A stretch of DNA of 64,000 nt from Phoma sp. XZ068 (GCA_004835665.1 RBKR01000005.1:806001-870000); one strand, 5' to 3'. Shown: positions 1 through 12,299, numbered from the stretch's first letter. A program made the numbers and translations. The notes: generated from the sequence alone by a model not told the origin.

Positions 1-555
1 CTCCCAACAACAAACTATTGTCGGCTCCGTTCTCGATCTCTTCGCCGGCCGCCCCTCGCTTCAGAAATTGGCCCTCTGGCGCGATGACGCGACATTCGAG
101 GACCCTATTACTATCGCTCAGGGCCGTGACAAGTATCAGGCACAATGGTATGGGCTACAGAGCGCGTTCAGTGAGATCGAGAGACTGCATCATAGCGTCA
201 AGGACGCGGGCAATCCGATCCTGATAGATTTGAAGACCAGATATGTGATCAAGGGGATTGGGAAGGAGCAGGTTGTGAACAGTGTGGTAGCTATCCACCT
301 CGACGGACAGGGCAAGATCCAGAAGTTGGAGGATAAGTGGGATGGGAAATTGCCTGACGGTGCGATTTCAAATGTGAGTTCTCCCTCCTCGTTTGCTGCT
401 GAGGTCATTTGATATGCTATCATCCCTTGGAGTTCATGCGTTCGAACATTGCCCTAACCAGTCACCAGGCTTTCCGTCACCTCAACGCTGTTACCGTACC
501 GAAGATGATCAATGTGCCCAAGAACGAGAAGGAGGATGCTGAGAGAGGAAACTAG
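1..555 (+). CDS. NTF2/SnoaL-like domain protein, 5' partial
   Basis: The gene enters from the left edge, so its start is outside the window. Exon 1 runs to 373 and exon 2 is 469-555, giving a phase-0 join across a 95-bp intron (GTGAGT...CACCAG). The visible product is about 150 residues. It has a small alpha+beta pattern: an early segment with LWRDDATFEDP, then IQKLEDKWDGKLPDG near the end. This resembles fungal SnoaL/NTF2-like proteins, in which a cone-shaped fold forms a small-ligand pocket. The C-terminus is charged (PKNEKEDAERGN). No catalytic residues can be assigned, so the substrate is unknown. The family call is moderate; the exon structure is well supported by the clean stop at 553-555. 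Confidence 0.55.
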
Positions 556-644
556 ATTGTCGGTGATGAACTGAATCGCTAGTCTAGGTTCTTAATGCGT
601 ACGTGGACTCGTAAATCGTAATGTCATGGGTGATATCGCCCATC

Positions 645-1307
645 TCATCGAAACATGCGCCCTAGTGCGATGTGCAACAACACTGCAGTGAAACTGACTC
701 CCACGCCAATTATCCTTAATGTTGTGCCTTTAGCGACTAGCAAGATCGTCCCGCATTGCCCTTCTGCTGCTTTTGGTAGACCAGGTCCATCCATTGTGAT
801 AGTCGCGCAGAAGCCGCCCTGGACGGTGGTCGGCGCATTGTAGATTACGAATGTTGTCGGATTCGGCTGTACGTATGTGGTGTATTGTTGAGCTTGTACT
901 GTGACTGTCGATATTGCTGCCGCATTCACAGAACCACCGCACGTGCTCCCGGACGGACAGCACCCAAGGAGCCCATTTGAGTTTGCAGGAACGACGCACG
1001 CATAGTTGGCAGGACAGCACCTGGCGAGTGTGTTAGCCTTGGTTTTGCCATAACATGTCCTATCTTACCAGCTGGGTGCGTTCACAGAGCTACAGCTCTG
1101 GGACGCAGATGAAGGGCAATAATTGGTGCCTTGAGCCGTCACTTGCTGGCCATTCGGGTTTACCAAGTAGACCGCTCCTGAGAATGGGGCATTGTTTGTG
1201 ATTTGAGGTATGGCATCTGCTTCGGCATCCGGTCTTGCTTCAGGAGCGGCCGCGCAAAGCGCAGCATACAACAAGGTAACGAGATTGTGTGGCGCAAAGT
1301 TGCGCAT
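645..1307 (-). CDS. Secreted Cys-rich cell-surface protein
   Basis: Two exons, 1069-1307 and 645-1020, are separated by a 48-bp intron and encode 204 residues. The N-terminus (MRNFAPHNLVTLLYAALCAAA) looks like a signal peptide. A Cys-rich middle follows, with CCPANYAC and LGCCPSGSTCGG motifs that recall small chitin-binding-like or carbohydrate-binding knots in fungal wall proteins. The C-terminus has a hydrophobic stretch (LRIIGVGVSFTAVLLHIAL) followed by a short basic end, which could be a membrane anchor or a GPI signal. The splice joins TG to GTGC and restores W-C-C-P, which supports the model. I do not recognise a named family. A wall-anchored secreted protein is inferred from topology alone. 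Confidence 0.6.
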
Positions 1308-2101
1308 CGTGTTTGGTGAGTGGTTAAGCTTTGGAAAGGGTTACAGAGTGAAAGAAGTGTGCACAATACGTTGCGACAGGAGAGACTACCTCGTAGCTCT
1401 AGGGTTTAAGTTGACCACGAAGTTGGACACGCCAGCTCACCAGGTGTGAGAGTGAGAATGAGAAGCAAAGAAGGCAACCGGATTTCTGGCGAGGTGCCAG
1501 CCTACCTTATGATCATAGTTGTTGCGGCATGGAAGCTCAAGGTAAGCTAGAGCTCCAAGCTGCAGCAACATGGTCAGCCTACTAGGTCATGTTCGACATG
1601 CAGCTGAGGGACGATTTGGTGGGATGGCGCATCATCGGTACGGCCACCAACTTGATTCAACAGATTTAACGCTCCCGTTGATCGGTCATCTGGATTAGCT
1701 GCATCTTTCCCGAGTGTTCTTCCAATAGTTGGCATCAAGGCGACGGTACTGGGATGTGGTAGAAATGTACAACCAGGATTGCTAGCTATGCAGCCCTGGC
1801 TTGCTGCCCCTCCATGAAGGGTGAGTTGTTGGTAGAATCTGACATGGTGTAATTATCGACAAGTTGCAAAGTCCTTGTTTGTTCCTTGCAAAGCGAAGCA
1901 GGCCTCGGTCTTGGAAGCGGCTCAGTCGGATACGCATTACGAGTGTGGTGTGAATGCCGTGCATGTGCTTATAGTGAGATGCATGAAGCAGGGAAAGTGG
2001 GGCCGCGAGAACTGCCCACGTGATGATGCGCCAGTTTGGTGATGCACCGACGCGTCGCCGCTTCTTCCCTCTCATCTCACGCATCATCAACACAATATGA
2101 T
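1308..2101. other. Intergenic, divergent promoter region
   Basis: This 794-bp gap lies between the start codons of the divergent secreted protein gene and STN1. I see no convincing coding frame, repeat or RNA gene. It should hold both promoters. Confidence 0.4.
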
Positions 2102-2924
2102 ATGTCAAAGCATCCAACAACGCGTCCATTCCGATTGTATCCGGCGTATTGTTTCCAGTCATCGCCTACATACAATGCATGGGTGAAAGTCACTGCTGCC
2201 GACGTGCAGGCATTACGATCAGAGCCGGATTTTCAGGGTAAACTCTGTTGCTTGAAACGAAGTAGCATGCGCTGACATGCTGTTAGGCCAAAGTATATAC
2301 TTTTACCTCAACCACCCTATACGCTTTGTACGCGTCGTTGGCGTTGTAGTAGCTATCGACGACATCAATCTCAAGTACTCAGCCCTCACGCTTGACGATG
2401 GGAGCGGCGCGACTGTTGAGCTAAAGATTGTGAGAACCATTCCAGGGGGACAAGGCTCAAAGGCTCCCTCTTCAAATGCCACCATTAGCAATGTCAACGT
2501 GATCAGCCAATTTGGAAAATTCGAAATCCTAATTGATCACCAAACTCTGGACATTGGTACAGTCCTGAAAGCCAAGGGAACCATTTCTGAGTTTCGTGGA
2601 GTGAAGCAGTTAGAATTGAAGAGAGTCCAGATTGTCGCTTCGACGGACGAAGAGGCCCAGGCTTGGGCAGAGGCAGCAGCTTTCAAGACCACGGTTTTAT
2701 CCATCCCATGGCGCGTCACTTCCGCTCAGCATAGTGAGATCAAAAACAAGATCAAGGCAGAGAAGAAAAGAGCAAGGGAGTATGACAAACGCATGCATGA
2801 ATATGAGGTGAAGAAAGCCGAGCATGAGGTGACAAGAGCAGCTCATCAAGCGCAGAAAGAGGTGAAGCGCGAGGCTCGACGGCGGAGGGAAGAGGCAATG
2901 ATGAATGCAGGATCATTGATATGA
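2102..2924 (+). CDS. STN1: CST complex subunit Stn1 (telomere capping)
   Basis: Exons 2102-2237 and 2287-2924 join in frame across a 49-bp intron and give 257 residues. Stn1 binds telomeric single-stranded DNA with Ten1 and acts in end protection and fill-in synthesis in the nucleus. The N-terminal part has the family's typical start (RLYPAYCFQSSPTYNAWVKV), then an OB-fold pattern (FYLNHPIRFVRVVGVVVAID, then LTLDDGSGATVELKI). The C-terminal third is a highly charged helix rich in Lys, Arg and Glu. An upstream in-frame ATG at 2036 would add 22 residues. I chose 2102 because the family homology begins a few residues after it. The winged-helix half of yeast Stn1 is absent, as is common in filamentous fungi. 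Confidence 0.8.
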
Positions 2925-3811
2925 CCCCGCTCAAAGGAAGGGCCAGTCACCTAGACTGAGGAGATTCAGAGACCTTTCTTTGTCTAGGGCTTCACTACGG
3001 TCTGTATTGCAACCGCGGGAAATTTTCACCTGGGGCCTTTGCGATATTTTCCAGCTTCACAATCGCAACATCAGGACGATTACACCACAGTTTGCGAACA
3101 GAACCTTGCGATATCCCTTCATCCCTCGGTTCTTCAGGCACCCTTACAAGGACAGCAGGTTTTCGTAAAAACTATTCCGTCCGTCGCCGGCACCATCGTT
3201 CAAAACGAATAACGGATATTTAGGTGTCGGTTTGGACATAGTGCAGCGAGGATTTCAATTAGTCGTTCTCTTCGGCAGTAAAATATGTTCCTTTTGCGCC
3301 CAATTGGCGGATCTTGGAGACGTTGGAGTTTCTTCGTCGAGGTGGTAAAAATGGAGGCATGGTAAGAAGTTTGCAGCGGAGCACTTCAATATATTCAACA
3401 TTTTTACCTCTGTCGAGTACCTCAATCTTAGGAACAGCTACCAATTAAAAATATATGTCAATACCTCAACAAGAGCACCCACGTTCACTACAACGATACA
3501 GAGCGGCATCGTCTACTTGTACAGAATTCAGTAGTACATCGGCAAACTCGGGCCCCGACGGTGCAACACAGTACCGCACCATGTGTCTTATATGCACAAG
3601 CCTCATCCACTGACGCGCTCCACCCCTTAAAACGCGATGTTGCGGGTGCGTGTCAAGTCCGTTTTCGGCATCCAATGACGACATCGATCGCGAACCCAAA
3701 TCAAAGCACCGTACATCACAGAATATCGAAGATTCCAACCATGCACTTAAGAGCGCCTGATCGCCCTGCTCCGCGGGTGTACCACGGTCGCAAACATACC
3801 GTGAATTCAAC
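2925..3811. other. Intergenic, nothing recognised
   Basis: This 887-bp gap holds the 3' flank of STN1 and the promoter of the DUF1295 gene. Only short overlapping frames without family features are visible. Confidence 0.35.
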
Positions 3812-4851
3812 ATGACGCTCTTACAGACCATACTGCGCGCAACGGCGTTCAAGAACCCTTTGCTGAGAACGCTTGTTCCCTCGCTAGCTCTGGCTTACGG
3901 GATTCAAACCGCTGTTGCGGTGCCGTCGATTGCCGCGCAGACGGAGAAGTATTATGATTTGAGTGGTAGCCTCACATACTTGAGCTGTGTCGGCGCATCG
4001 CTCGTCCTGCCATACCTGCGCACACAACAAGCCGGCGCTGCAGCAGGAGGCCTAGCACAGTATCTCAGCTCGCAGGGTCTCGGGCAAGGGACATGGTGGT
4101 GGAGACAAGCACTCTTGAGCGCCGCGGTAGGAATCTGGGCTACTCGATGTACATCCCCCGCCTTCGTACTCAGACCACAATACTAACAAGAGCAGTGGGA
4201 TCCTACCTCTTCGCCCGCATCTCCTCCGACGACGGCAAAGACTCCCGCTTCGACAAGATCCGCACCTCGCCCTCAAAATTCTACATTGCCTTCTTCGCCC
4301 AAGCAACCTGGGTATCCCTCTGCACCCTCCCCGTCATCCTCGTCAACGCGCTCCCCCGCTCCGCCTTCGCCGCAACAACAGCCGGCGCCGCAATAGCAGC
4401 GAAACCATACCTAACCGACATCCTCGGCCTCGCTCTCTTCGTCTTCGGCCTCGCCTTCGAAGTCACAGCCGACAAGCAGAAATCCGCATGGGTCGCAGCC
4501 AAGAAAGCGAAAAAGCACTCTGAAGAGTTCCTCACGCACGGGCTATGGAGTAAGTCGCGCCACCCCAACTACTTCGGCGAATCGACGCTGTGGACGGGAC
4601 TTGCGATTGCGGCTGCGGGCGTGCTGGTAAGGCAGCCTGCGCAGGGGGCGCTGGGGCTGAGCGGGCTGGGGGTAACGGGACAGGTGCTTGTTGCGGGGTT
4701 GTGTGCGGCGAGTCCAGCGTTTGTGTCGTTTTTGCTGCTGAAGGTTAGTGGGGTGCCGTTGAGTGAGGAGAAGTATGATAAGCGGTATGGGGAGCGGGAG
4801 GATTATAAGAGGTGGAAGAGGGAGACGCCGATGTTTGTGCCGAAGTTTTGA
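3812..4851 (+). CDS. DUF1295 / steroid 5-alpha-reductase-like membrane protein
   Basis: Exons 3812-4148 and 4196-4851 are joined across a 47-bp intron with a TACTAAC branch site and encode 330 residues. The splice creates ATRLGSYLFARI, the RLGS-type motif conserved in DUF1295 proteins. Several hydrophobic segments mark a polytopic membrane protein. The C-terminal part carries SRHPNYFGEST and a late Glu/Tyr-rich segment (EEKYDKRYGE), typical of the steroid-reductase/isoprenylcysteine-methyltransferase-like fold that binds NADPH or SAM. The substrate is unknown. The ER is the likely location by family analogy. Confidence 0.75.
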
Positions 4852-5277
4852 GAGGACGGTCAGCCTTATGCGCTTGGTCTGTGGGTGTATGGCTGGAGGA
4901 GTGGGTATTCGGCGAGAAGCAGTAGATGTCGAGCTATTAGACTGACTGGCATCCAGCATATTCACCTAGCATCTCTGAATCTGAATGTGAGTGCCACTCA
5001 CATATCAAGCAATCAAGGTGCTCATAGAAACTGAAAGCCCTCGATAGAGCACATGATATGCCAATCTATGCATTCACTATAAACACGGCTCTACAACAAT
5101 ATCTCCTTCTCTTATCTTCTAACACATGCGGCGATGCCGCCAAAAGGGTATGTATGATAACTTTTGCGTTTGCCTTAACTCCTATTCGCCAGTCGTACAC
5201 GCTCGGTGTACATCTATTATGCATGGTCGCCATCGCAGTAACCACAACAGCTACCTTCCTTCTATGCGAAAGTCGGT
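4852..5277. other. Intergenic between convergent genes
   Basis: This 426-bp stretch lies between the convergent DUF1295 and SRP40 genes and presumably carries both 3' ends. No coding or structural signal was seen. Confidence 0.35.
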
Positions 5278-6549
5278 CTAGTCATCAAACTTGAAGCCCT
5301 TGCCGCCAGCCGTATCAATCATGCCGCCGCGGTAGGACCCACGTTTTCCCTTGTTCTTCTCCTTTGTGAAGCCCTTGCCCTTTGTGACGATGAGCTTTGC
5401 GTGGGCGCGGTCGGCGTAGTCGTACGAGACGTAGGCGTTGCTGGAGAGCTCGGGGAGGACCTCAACGTCGGCTTTGATGCGCTGGAAGCGGTTCTCGACG
5501 TGGTTGCGCTTCTTGTTGGGTTGCTCGTCTTCGCCGTCGCGCTTGCGCTTGTTGGTGCTGGGGGCGGGGGGTGATGTCGCTGCGAGGGTTGCAGAGGAGT
5601 CGGAGCCCTTGCGGTCGGCGGAGGTGGTCTCCTCGTCGTCGGAAGAGTCGGAGTCGGAGTCGGAGGAGCTGTCGGAGCTCGAATCGCTGGAGGAGGAAGA
5701 GTCGTCCTTCTTTGCGGGCTCGTCGTCCGAGTCGCTGTCAGACGAGTCTGAGCTGGAGTCGGAGGAGCTGTCGCTGTCGCTGTCGGAGGAGCTGGATGCT
5801 GACGATGAGGCGACTGAGGCGGCCTTCTTGGCCTTCTTAGCCTTTGCGGGCTTCTCGTCCTCGGACTCAGAGCTGCTGTCGCTGTCGCTGGAGCTGTCGC
5901 TGGAACTGTCCGAGTCACTGGAGGCGCTCGACGAGTCGTCAGACTCGGGGAGGGGTATGTTGGCGGGCTCAGCCTCGGATTCGCTGCTGGAGTCGTCACT
6001 CGAGTCGCTGGAGTCGGAGGCAGAGGACGAGGAGACCGACTTGGCCTTCTTCGCCTTCTTCGCCTTGGGTGCTGGTGCTGCCTCCTCGTCAGACGAGCTG
6101 TCCGAGTCGGAGCTGGACTCGTCGGAGCTGGAGTCGCTGCTAGAGCTGGAGTCGTCCTTCTTTGCGGCCTTCTTGGCCTTGGTTGCAGGCTTCTTCTCAG
6201 CCTCGGACTCGGAGTCGCTGCTGGAGTCGCTGTCGGAGCTGTCGCTGCTGTCGGAGCTGCTGTCGCTGCTGTCGCTGCTGGAGTCGCTGCTGCTGGCGCT
6301 CTTCTCGTCTACGTCCATGGCATCGCCCGTGGAGGCCTGCTGGGTGGCCCAGGCGGCGTACTCCTTGAGGCTGGTGGCGGCCTTGGCGTGGCCGGCTTGC
6401 TGGAGGAACGACTGGACGAGGTCGAGGTCGGTCTGCACATTGGCCGGGGCCGTGGCGCTCTTCTTGTCGGACTTGGCCATGGTGGATCGATTGCGAGTCT
6501 GGGGGAGCGGAGAGGCTGTGGTGTTGCGCGCACGGGAAAAGTTGGACAT
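5278..6549 (-). CDS. SRP40: SRP40/Nopp140-like nucleolar Ser-rich protein
   Basis: A single exon encodes up to 423 residues. The first ATG is at 6549. An in-frame ATG at 6480 (MAKSDKKSAT) gives 400 residues and is a plausible true start. The N-terminal 75 residues include a LisH-like helix (VQSFLQQAGHAKAATSLKEY). The middle is alternating acidic Ser tracts (SSDSSS) and Lys/Ala-rich linkers (PAKAKKAKKA), the pattern of Nopp140/Srp40, which are heavily phosphorylated by casein kinase 2. The C-terminal 70 residues match the conserved SRP40 domain: NRFQRIKADVEVLPEL, the DYADRAHAKLIVTKGKGF region and a GG-containing end. It likely acts as a chaperone of small nucleolar RNPs. It shares a 419-bp divergent promoter with SEC3. 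Confidence 0.8.
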   Translation of the reverse strand: MSNFSRARNTTASPLPQTRNRSTMAKSDKKSATAPANVQTDLDLVQSFLQQAGHAKAATSLKEYAAWATQQASTGDAMDVDEKSASSSDSSSDSSDSSSDSSDSSDSDSSSDSESEAEKKPATKAKKAAKKDDSSSSSDSSSDESSSDSDSSSDEEAAPAPKAKKAKKAKSVSSSSASDSSDSSDDSSSESEAEPANIPLPESDDSSSASSDSDSSSDSSSDSDSSSESEDEKPAKAKKAKKAASVASSSASSSSDSDSDSSSDSSSDSSDSDSDDEPAKKDDSSSSSDSSSDSSSDSDSDSSDDEETTSADRKGSDSSATLAATSPPAPSTNKRKRDGEDEQPNKKRNHVENRFQRIKADVEVLPELSSNAYVSYDYADRAHAKLIVTKGKGFTKEKNKGKRGSYRGGMIDTAGGKGFKFDD

Positions 6550-6968
6550 GCAAAAAGTTCTGGCGGCAGCAAGCCGGCGAGGCGCGCTAGGCTGCTAGCG
6601 CGACCCACCCCGGTCGAGCAAGCTGTGGAGTTACCACATCACACAGCGCCCGCCGTCCGCATCGCAGCTCATTGCGCGTCCTGTCCTCGCTCTGCTGGTC
6701 GCCCCGCCGAGATCCTCGAGAGATCCTCGCACAGCGCTCTGGCGGCCTCCAGCACGGCCCTCGCCCTTCGCACTCGCCGGCTCGCGTGCAGCTCCGCCTT
6801 CCCGCATACGCTCCCTCGACACACGGCCCTCGCCCTCACCCCTCACATTTGATGGCCACGGCTACGGACCCGTCCGCTTGCGCATAGCCGCACTAGCAGA
6901 GGAATCCACTCTCCCCTCCGGCCTACACTGCCAGCGCTGTGGTGTAACGTGCCAGCACCGCTGCCAAG
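6550..6968. promoter_or_regulatory. Bidirectional promoter of SRP40 and SEC3
   Basis: This 419-bp GC-rich, CT-rich interval lies between the two divergent start codons. No discrete factor site was identified. The open frames in it are low-complexity by-products. Confidence 0.4.
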
Positions 6969-9900
6969 ATGGACGGCAGGCCGCGCAACAACTACCCAAA
7001 TGGCCTGGGAGACCCCCGGGCGCAGGGCAGGAGCCCGGCTTCTGGCGGTGCGAGGGGTCCGCCGTCCACGGCCAGCTCAGGCGCGGCGTCGTCTGGCATG
7101 TCCCGCGCCGAGCGCTTCGACGACGAGCGCCGCCGCATCACCGAGAGCTGCTTCTCCAAGGTCGACGACCAGGGCCAGCTGCAGGAATCGTACATCACCC
7201 ACATCCGCGTCCAGGAAGACGCCACCTACCCGCAGTCGCCGCCGCCGCCCACCTCGTCGGCCTCGAGCAAGAAGGGCCGCATCATCATGATCTCCGTACG
7301 GAACACAGGCAGAGTCAAGCTGCACAAGGCGAGAGAGAACGCCAACGGCACCTTCTCCATTGGAAAGTCGTGGCCCATGGAGGACCTCTCCGCCATCGAG
7401 AACTTTGTGCACCTGGAACCCAAGAACCAAGAAGACGAGCAGAGGAAGCTGTGGGCGGGAGACAAGGGTTTCCAGGTCACCATCACGAAGCCGTACTACT
7501 GGGAGGCTGGCACTGCAAAAGAGAAGGAGTTCTTCATCGGCAGTATGGTCAAGATCTACAACAAATACACAAAGGGCGACTTTCCCATCCTGACTGGCTT
7601 CAGCGTGACCGAGTTGAACAGCCTGACAAACGGGAGGCCGCAATTGGCGACAGCAGAGGGCAAGGCTGGTGCAAAAGCAGGAGCCCGCGAAGAAATACAA
7701 GATCCTGCGGTACAGCGACAGGCCCCTCCAGAACAACGGCAACTCCCGCCAAAGTCTCCAGGACCGCCACCACGGAGACCAGGCGAGCCACCCTTTGGCC
7801 CTGACGAGGGGCGGAGAGGGCCCACGCAGCAAAACTCGAACCCAAACTTCAGACGACCGCCTGGGGAGTTTGCAGGACCGAGGAGACCTGGTCAAGTGGA
7901 CGACCCAATGCGGGGTGGCAGCAGACCCAACACAGGTGATGGCGATCGAAGACCTTCGCCCTTCAATCCGAACCAGAACACCCCGCCCATGCCCTCTCTA
8001 CGACAGAAACCGTCCATGGAACAAAGCATTCGCTCACGACCGAGTGGCGAGAGTATGAGACCGCGGCCACCTCCATCCCGAGACCCTGTACCACCAACCC
8101 CACCAATACCATCTCAAAACTTGACACCCCAGTCGTCTGTTTCCGCTTTTGGCGGCCGACCAGAGACACCGCAATCAACCAGTGACTATGCCATGAATAT
8201 GCCGCCAGCACTGAGTCCTGGGAGACGAGTACAGGCAGAGGATGCTCGATCTCAACGATCGCAAAGGTCTCTTGACGAGCAGTCGTTTGAGAGCGCGACA
8301 CCAAATATACCTCCCCTTGAGCAGCGCAGACAGAATGGGTTCCCCTCGCCCAGAAGAGATCCGTCCCCGAGAGGTCTCAGACCCGGCACTGCTCAGAGTA
8401 ATGGAAGTGCAAACACTGGCCGCAGTGAGGAACCGCCTCCAGAGGCGCCTCCACAGCGCCGAAGACCGTTCATGGAAGCCCAGCCGTCATCGCTGTCGCA
8501 GCGCAGTGTTGCAAGCGCGGATACTGAGGCAGCTTTCCACACTCCATCAGGGACACCGCCGCCCCCATTGGAAGTCCCACCACGACGAAGACCGCAAGAA
8601 ATTCCCGATAGGCTCAAACCTACAACTCGGGATGGACCACAAAACGACTTCCCACCATCGCAGCCCACTCCACCGCCTACCACAGCACTTCCACGGCCTC
8701 CGCCTGCGGCTGTGCCTGAGCCACCAGCACTAGTACCGGAGCCAGTACCCGTTGAGGAACCTCCAGTTCAACAGCAACCGCCCAATGAGCCGACTGCCGC
8801 CCAGCCTGACACTTCATCTCCCGTTGAAGAGAAGGAGCCGTCAGCAGCTGCTAGTAGATTCCCAATGCTCAAAAAGACTGTTATACCGGCAGGGGGAACT
8901 GCTGAGACCGCCAACAAGTTCCGCAAGGCGGCAGCTGCAGCAGGTGCATTCAAACCTCGCGCTGGAGGCGCCGCGGCTAAGATGTTTGCAAAGGAGACCA
9001 AGACGTCCGATGAGCCTGATGGCATCAGTGGAGTCTTCGTACCTAAGCGACCGGCACCGGTGGAAGCGCCGAAGGAAGAGGCAGCCGAAACGAAGGCAGA
9101 GGAGCCAGGGTCAAGGCCGACATCAAGTCGCATGTCACGAGACCTCCCAAAGATAACAACTGAAGCTGTGCCTGCCGTCACTATTTCGGGCCCACGATCG
9201 CCTGTTCCTGCCATCATCGAGGCACAAGCAGAGCCTGCGGTGGAGGAGACAGCTAGTGCACTCACCCCAGCTAAGGTGGAAGCCAAGGCACCCGATGCTG
9301 CAGCTGATCCTGAACCGCGCAAGAAGAAGAGGCGCTCCAACCAACAAGTCATGAACATTTCCAAGCTTGGCATTGACCCTTCCATTATGGACGAGCGAGG
9401 CTTGGGCTTCGAGAGCTTGCTCGCAGAACTTGGGTGGGGCGGCAATGCGATCGAGCCAAAGCACATCGAGACCCTCGAAACCGATATCAAGCGTGAAATT
9501 GCACGTGTTGAAGCGGGCAGTTGGCTTAACCACCTCGAACAGAAAGATGACCGTGTTGAAGCCGTCGAACGCATGCTCGACCGTGCTATCGCGGAGTGCG
9601 ATGAGCTCGAAGGCCTGCTCACCCTTTACAATGTCGAACTAAGCGTAAGTTGATCCCATGAATAATGTCCCCCTCCAGCTAACGACATCAACAGAGCTTG
9701 AATGAAGATATTGCCTTCATTGAAGCACAGAGCCAAGGTCTTCAGGTGCAGACAGCTAACCAGCGTCTGCTGCAACACGAGCTACAGCAGCTGGTCGAGA
9801 CTATCTCAATCACGACGGAGCAACTGGAAGTTCTGCGACGTGCCCCTATCGGAAAGATCAATGGATTGATCGAAATCGAGGATGCTCTGGTGCTCCTTTA

Positions 9901-11803
9901 CAAGGCCCTCATCACCATCGACCCTGCCTTTGTTGCGGGTAGCCGCGCCGGTCTCGGAAAGATCACAAGCAGTTCAGGCTTCGGGAACAGCGAGCTTGCA
10001 ACTATGCAGGCTTTGCAAGAGAAGCGTGACAGGTATCTGGGTGAGGGCGCTATGTTCTTGGACCGACTGAAGAAGCATATGGAGATCACCTACGGCGCTG
10101 CCTTCTTGACAACCAAGGACACTTTGAAGCAGATTGACCAAGGTTCCATGCCGTCCCTGAGGAAGAACATTGAAGCGCACGATGCGGGCCGGAGCGAGCT
10201 ATGGATGCTGAGTCCGGTCATTCTCTTTGCCAAAGAGATCGATCGATCGTCCTGGGATACTTTGATCCGCATGTATCAAAGCCAGGCAGCCCAGCTGTAC
10301 CAGCAAGAAGTTCGCGACAACATCTTGGCCTGGAGACGATTTGCCCGGAAGCCTGCAGGCGACGAGCAAGACTTACTCTTCACCAGTCTGGAGAAGGAAC
10401 CGGAGAGCATGGCAGGCACTGCGCGTAAGCTTACTGTCAAGCGTTCGCAAACCCTGGCTCGTGGTCTGCGCTCGGCATCTGGTGACAAAGACACCAAGGT
10501 CGCCAAGGCTCCACAGGATGGCAAGCTGCATGCCTTCGATGTGTTTGGGAGGGTCTTGGATGATATCGGTCCAGTTCTGCTCACCGAGCAAAACTTCGTG
10601 ACAGAGTTCTTCCACGCTACGTCCACAGATGCCATTGACTTCCCAGACGCGGTATCAGCTGCCCCGCCGCAGTCTCGTCGCGGGCCCAACCTCTGGATCA
10701 GAAAGCAGTTTGAGGCTGACAGGACAATGGCTAAACGTGTTGCTGATGTTATGGAGGACATATTCTCGTTCTGGCCGACCGAAATCCAGAGTCTTGTCGA
10801 CTGGGCTGTGACGTCTGATCCGCTACAAGGAGTTGGCATCTTGTCGGCTGTCGATCGTAAATTGCTCGACATCGAAGACTCTAACCAGGACTTCCTCACC
10901 CGGACCCTGCAAAAGATTCACGAGCGATTGAAGAGTCTCTTCAGCCGCTTCCTTGACGAGCAAATCCGTGCCATCGAAGATACCAAAGTCAAGATCAAGA
11001 AGCGCAAGGGAGTCATCGCCTTCATGAAGACATTCCCCCACTTCTCCATCGCCATCGAGAACATGCTGCCATCATCGTCTGACGGTGGCGACCAACTCGA
11101 AATCCGTCGGATGGTCAATGACGCCTACCAAAGAATCAACAAGGCCATGTTTGAAAGCTTGAAGGTTATTGCCAAAGAATCACCGACCGTGATGGGCACC
11201 CAGGGCCAGGGTGACCCCGAAGACAAGGAAGCCCTCAACTACCACATCCTGCTCATCGAAAACATGAACCATTACATGGAAGAGGTTGATGCTCGACCCG
11301 ACACTGTCCTTGATTACTGGAAGGGCAAAGCACAAGAGGAGTACAACGAGCACATGAACCTCTACGTGGATGCTGTCATCCGCCGCCCGCTCGGCAAGCT
11401 ATTGGTAAGTTCACACCCTTCACCCTTGTCAAACCCTACTAACACAACCCAGGAATTCATAGAATCCACCGAAACCCTCCTCGCAGCGCGCGGCGGATCC
11501 CCTCAAACCATCGCCCAACGCTCCTCGCACTCCCGCTCCGTATTCAAGAAACTCGTACACTCGCACGACGCCAAGGAAGTCCGCAAGGGCATTGAAGCGC
11601 TCAAGAAGCGCGTGGACAAGCACTTTGGCGACGCCGACGACCCAAGCATCAGCAGAGACCTGGTCTTCAAGGTCCTCAAGGAGTGCGAGAGGAAGTACAC
11701 TGGTGTTAGCGAGCGGGTGCAGCGCATCAACCAGGATGTGTATCAAGGCGAGGTCGAGGTCGATTGGGGGACGAATGAAGTGCAGGGTGCGTTTAGGAGG
11801 TAG
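6969..11803 (+). CDS. SEC3: Exocyst complex component Sec3
   Basis: Exons 6969-9644, 9695-11404 and 11453-11803 encode about 1578 residues. Sec3 tethers secretory vesicles to the plasma membrane as an exocyst subunit. The N-terminal 70-220 residues fit the Sec3 PIP2-binding PH-like domain (ERRRITESCFSKVD..., then LHKARENANGTFSIGKSW and FPILTGF). A long Pro-rich disordered region follows to about residue 770. Then come a coiled coil and the helical exocyst rod (DEQIRAIEDTKVKIKKRKGV, RRPLGKLLEFIES). The second intron is 48 bp, a multiple of three, and contains no stop, so the frame reads through it. I removed it because GTAAGT, CTAAC and CCCAG signals are all present. Confidence 0.85.
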
Positions 11804-12299
11804 CGCTTGATCCGTTCATAAGGACATGTGGAGAGAAGAGTAGGGAGTGTATATAAGGTTGGATGTTGTATGGTTTGGTTTACCTGCATGGGATGACAGA
11901 TTGGCCACGGCCATTATTTGTTGCTTAGGCGTTGTAACGGAATGGACGACGCTGCACATTACGATGTTGAAACAATGTTTGCATATACCTCTTTCCTCAC
12001 CGTATTCATGTCCCGTGAAGTCGCGGACCCAGACTAACTGGCTTGCACGCAGGGCTGACACAAGACCCTGATGCGCAGGGTCGACATAACCCTGCATTTG
12101 CTTTTGCAGCAGGGCTATGTAAGATGACAGGCACATCCAAACTCCCGCATACAGGAATGCACGCGTACCACGGTCACGAAGGAGCTCATTTTCATTGGCC
12201 AAACACTGTCTATCAGCACCAGCAATACCCGCAAACCTCCTTCTCCAATGCAACTTCGTTGTAAACTACTGCAATTGCTTAAACTTATTACAGTACTTA
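11804..12299. other. Intergenic, SEC3 3' flank
   Basis: This 496-bp region sits between SEC3 and the left end of the transposon. No gene was recognised. Confidence 0.35.

Noticed and set aside
5438..6598. A 386-codon plus-strand ORF opposite the SRP40-like gene
   Set aside because: It is the antisense of the Ser/Asp repeat tracts; TCx and GAC codons read as Ser/Glu/Leu on the other strand. No domain, and the minus-strand gene has a conserved C-terminal domain.
7077..7895. A 272-codon minus-strand ORF in the SEC3 N-terminus
   Set aside because: GC-rich antisense frame without features; the SEC3 frame explains the region.
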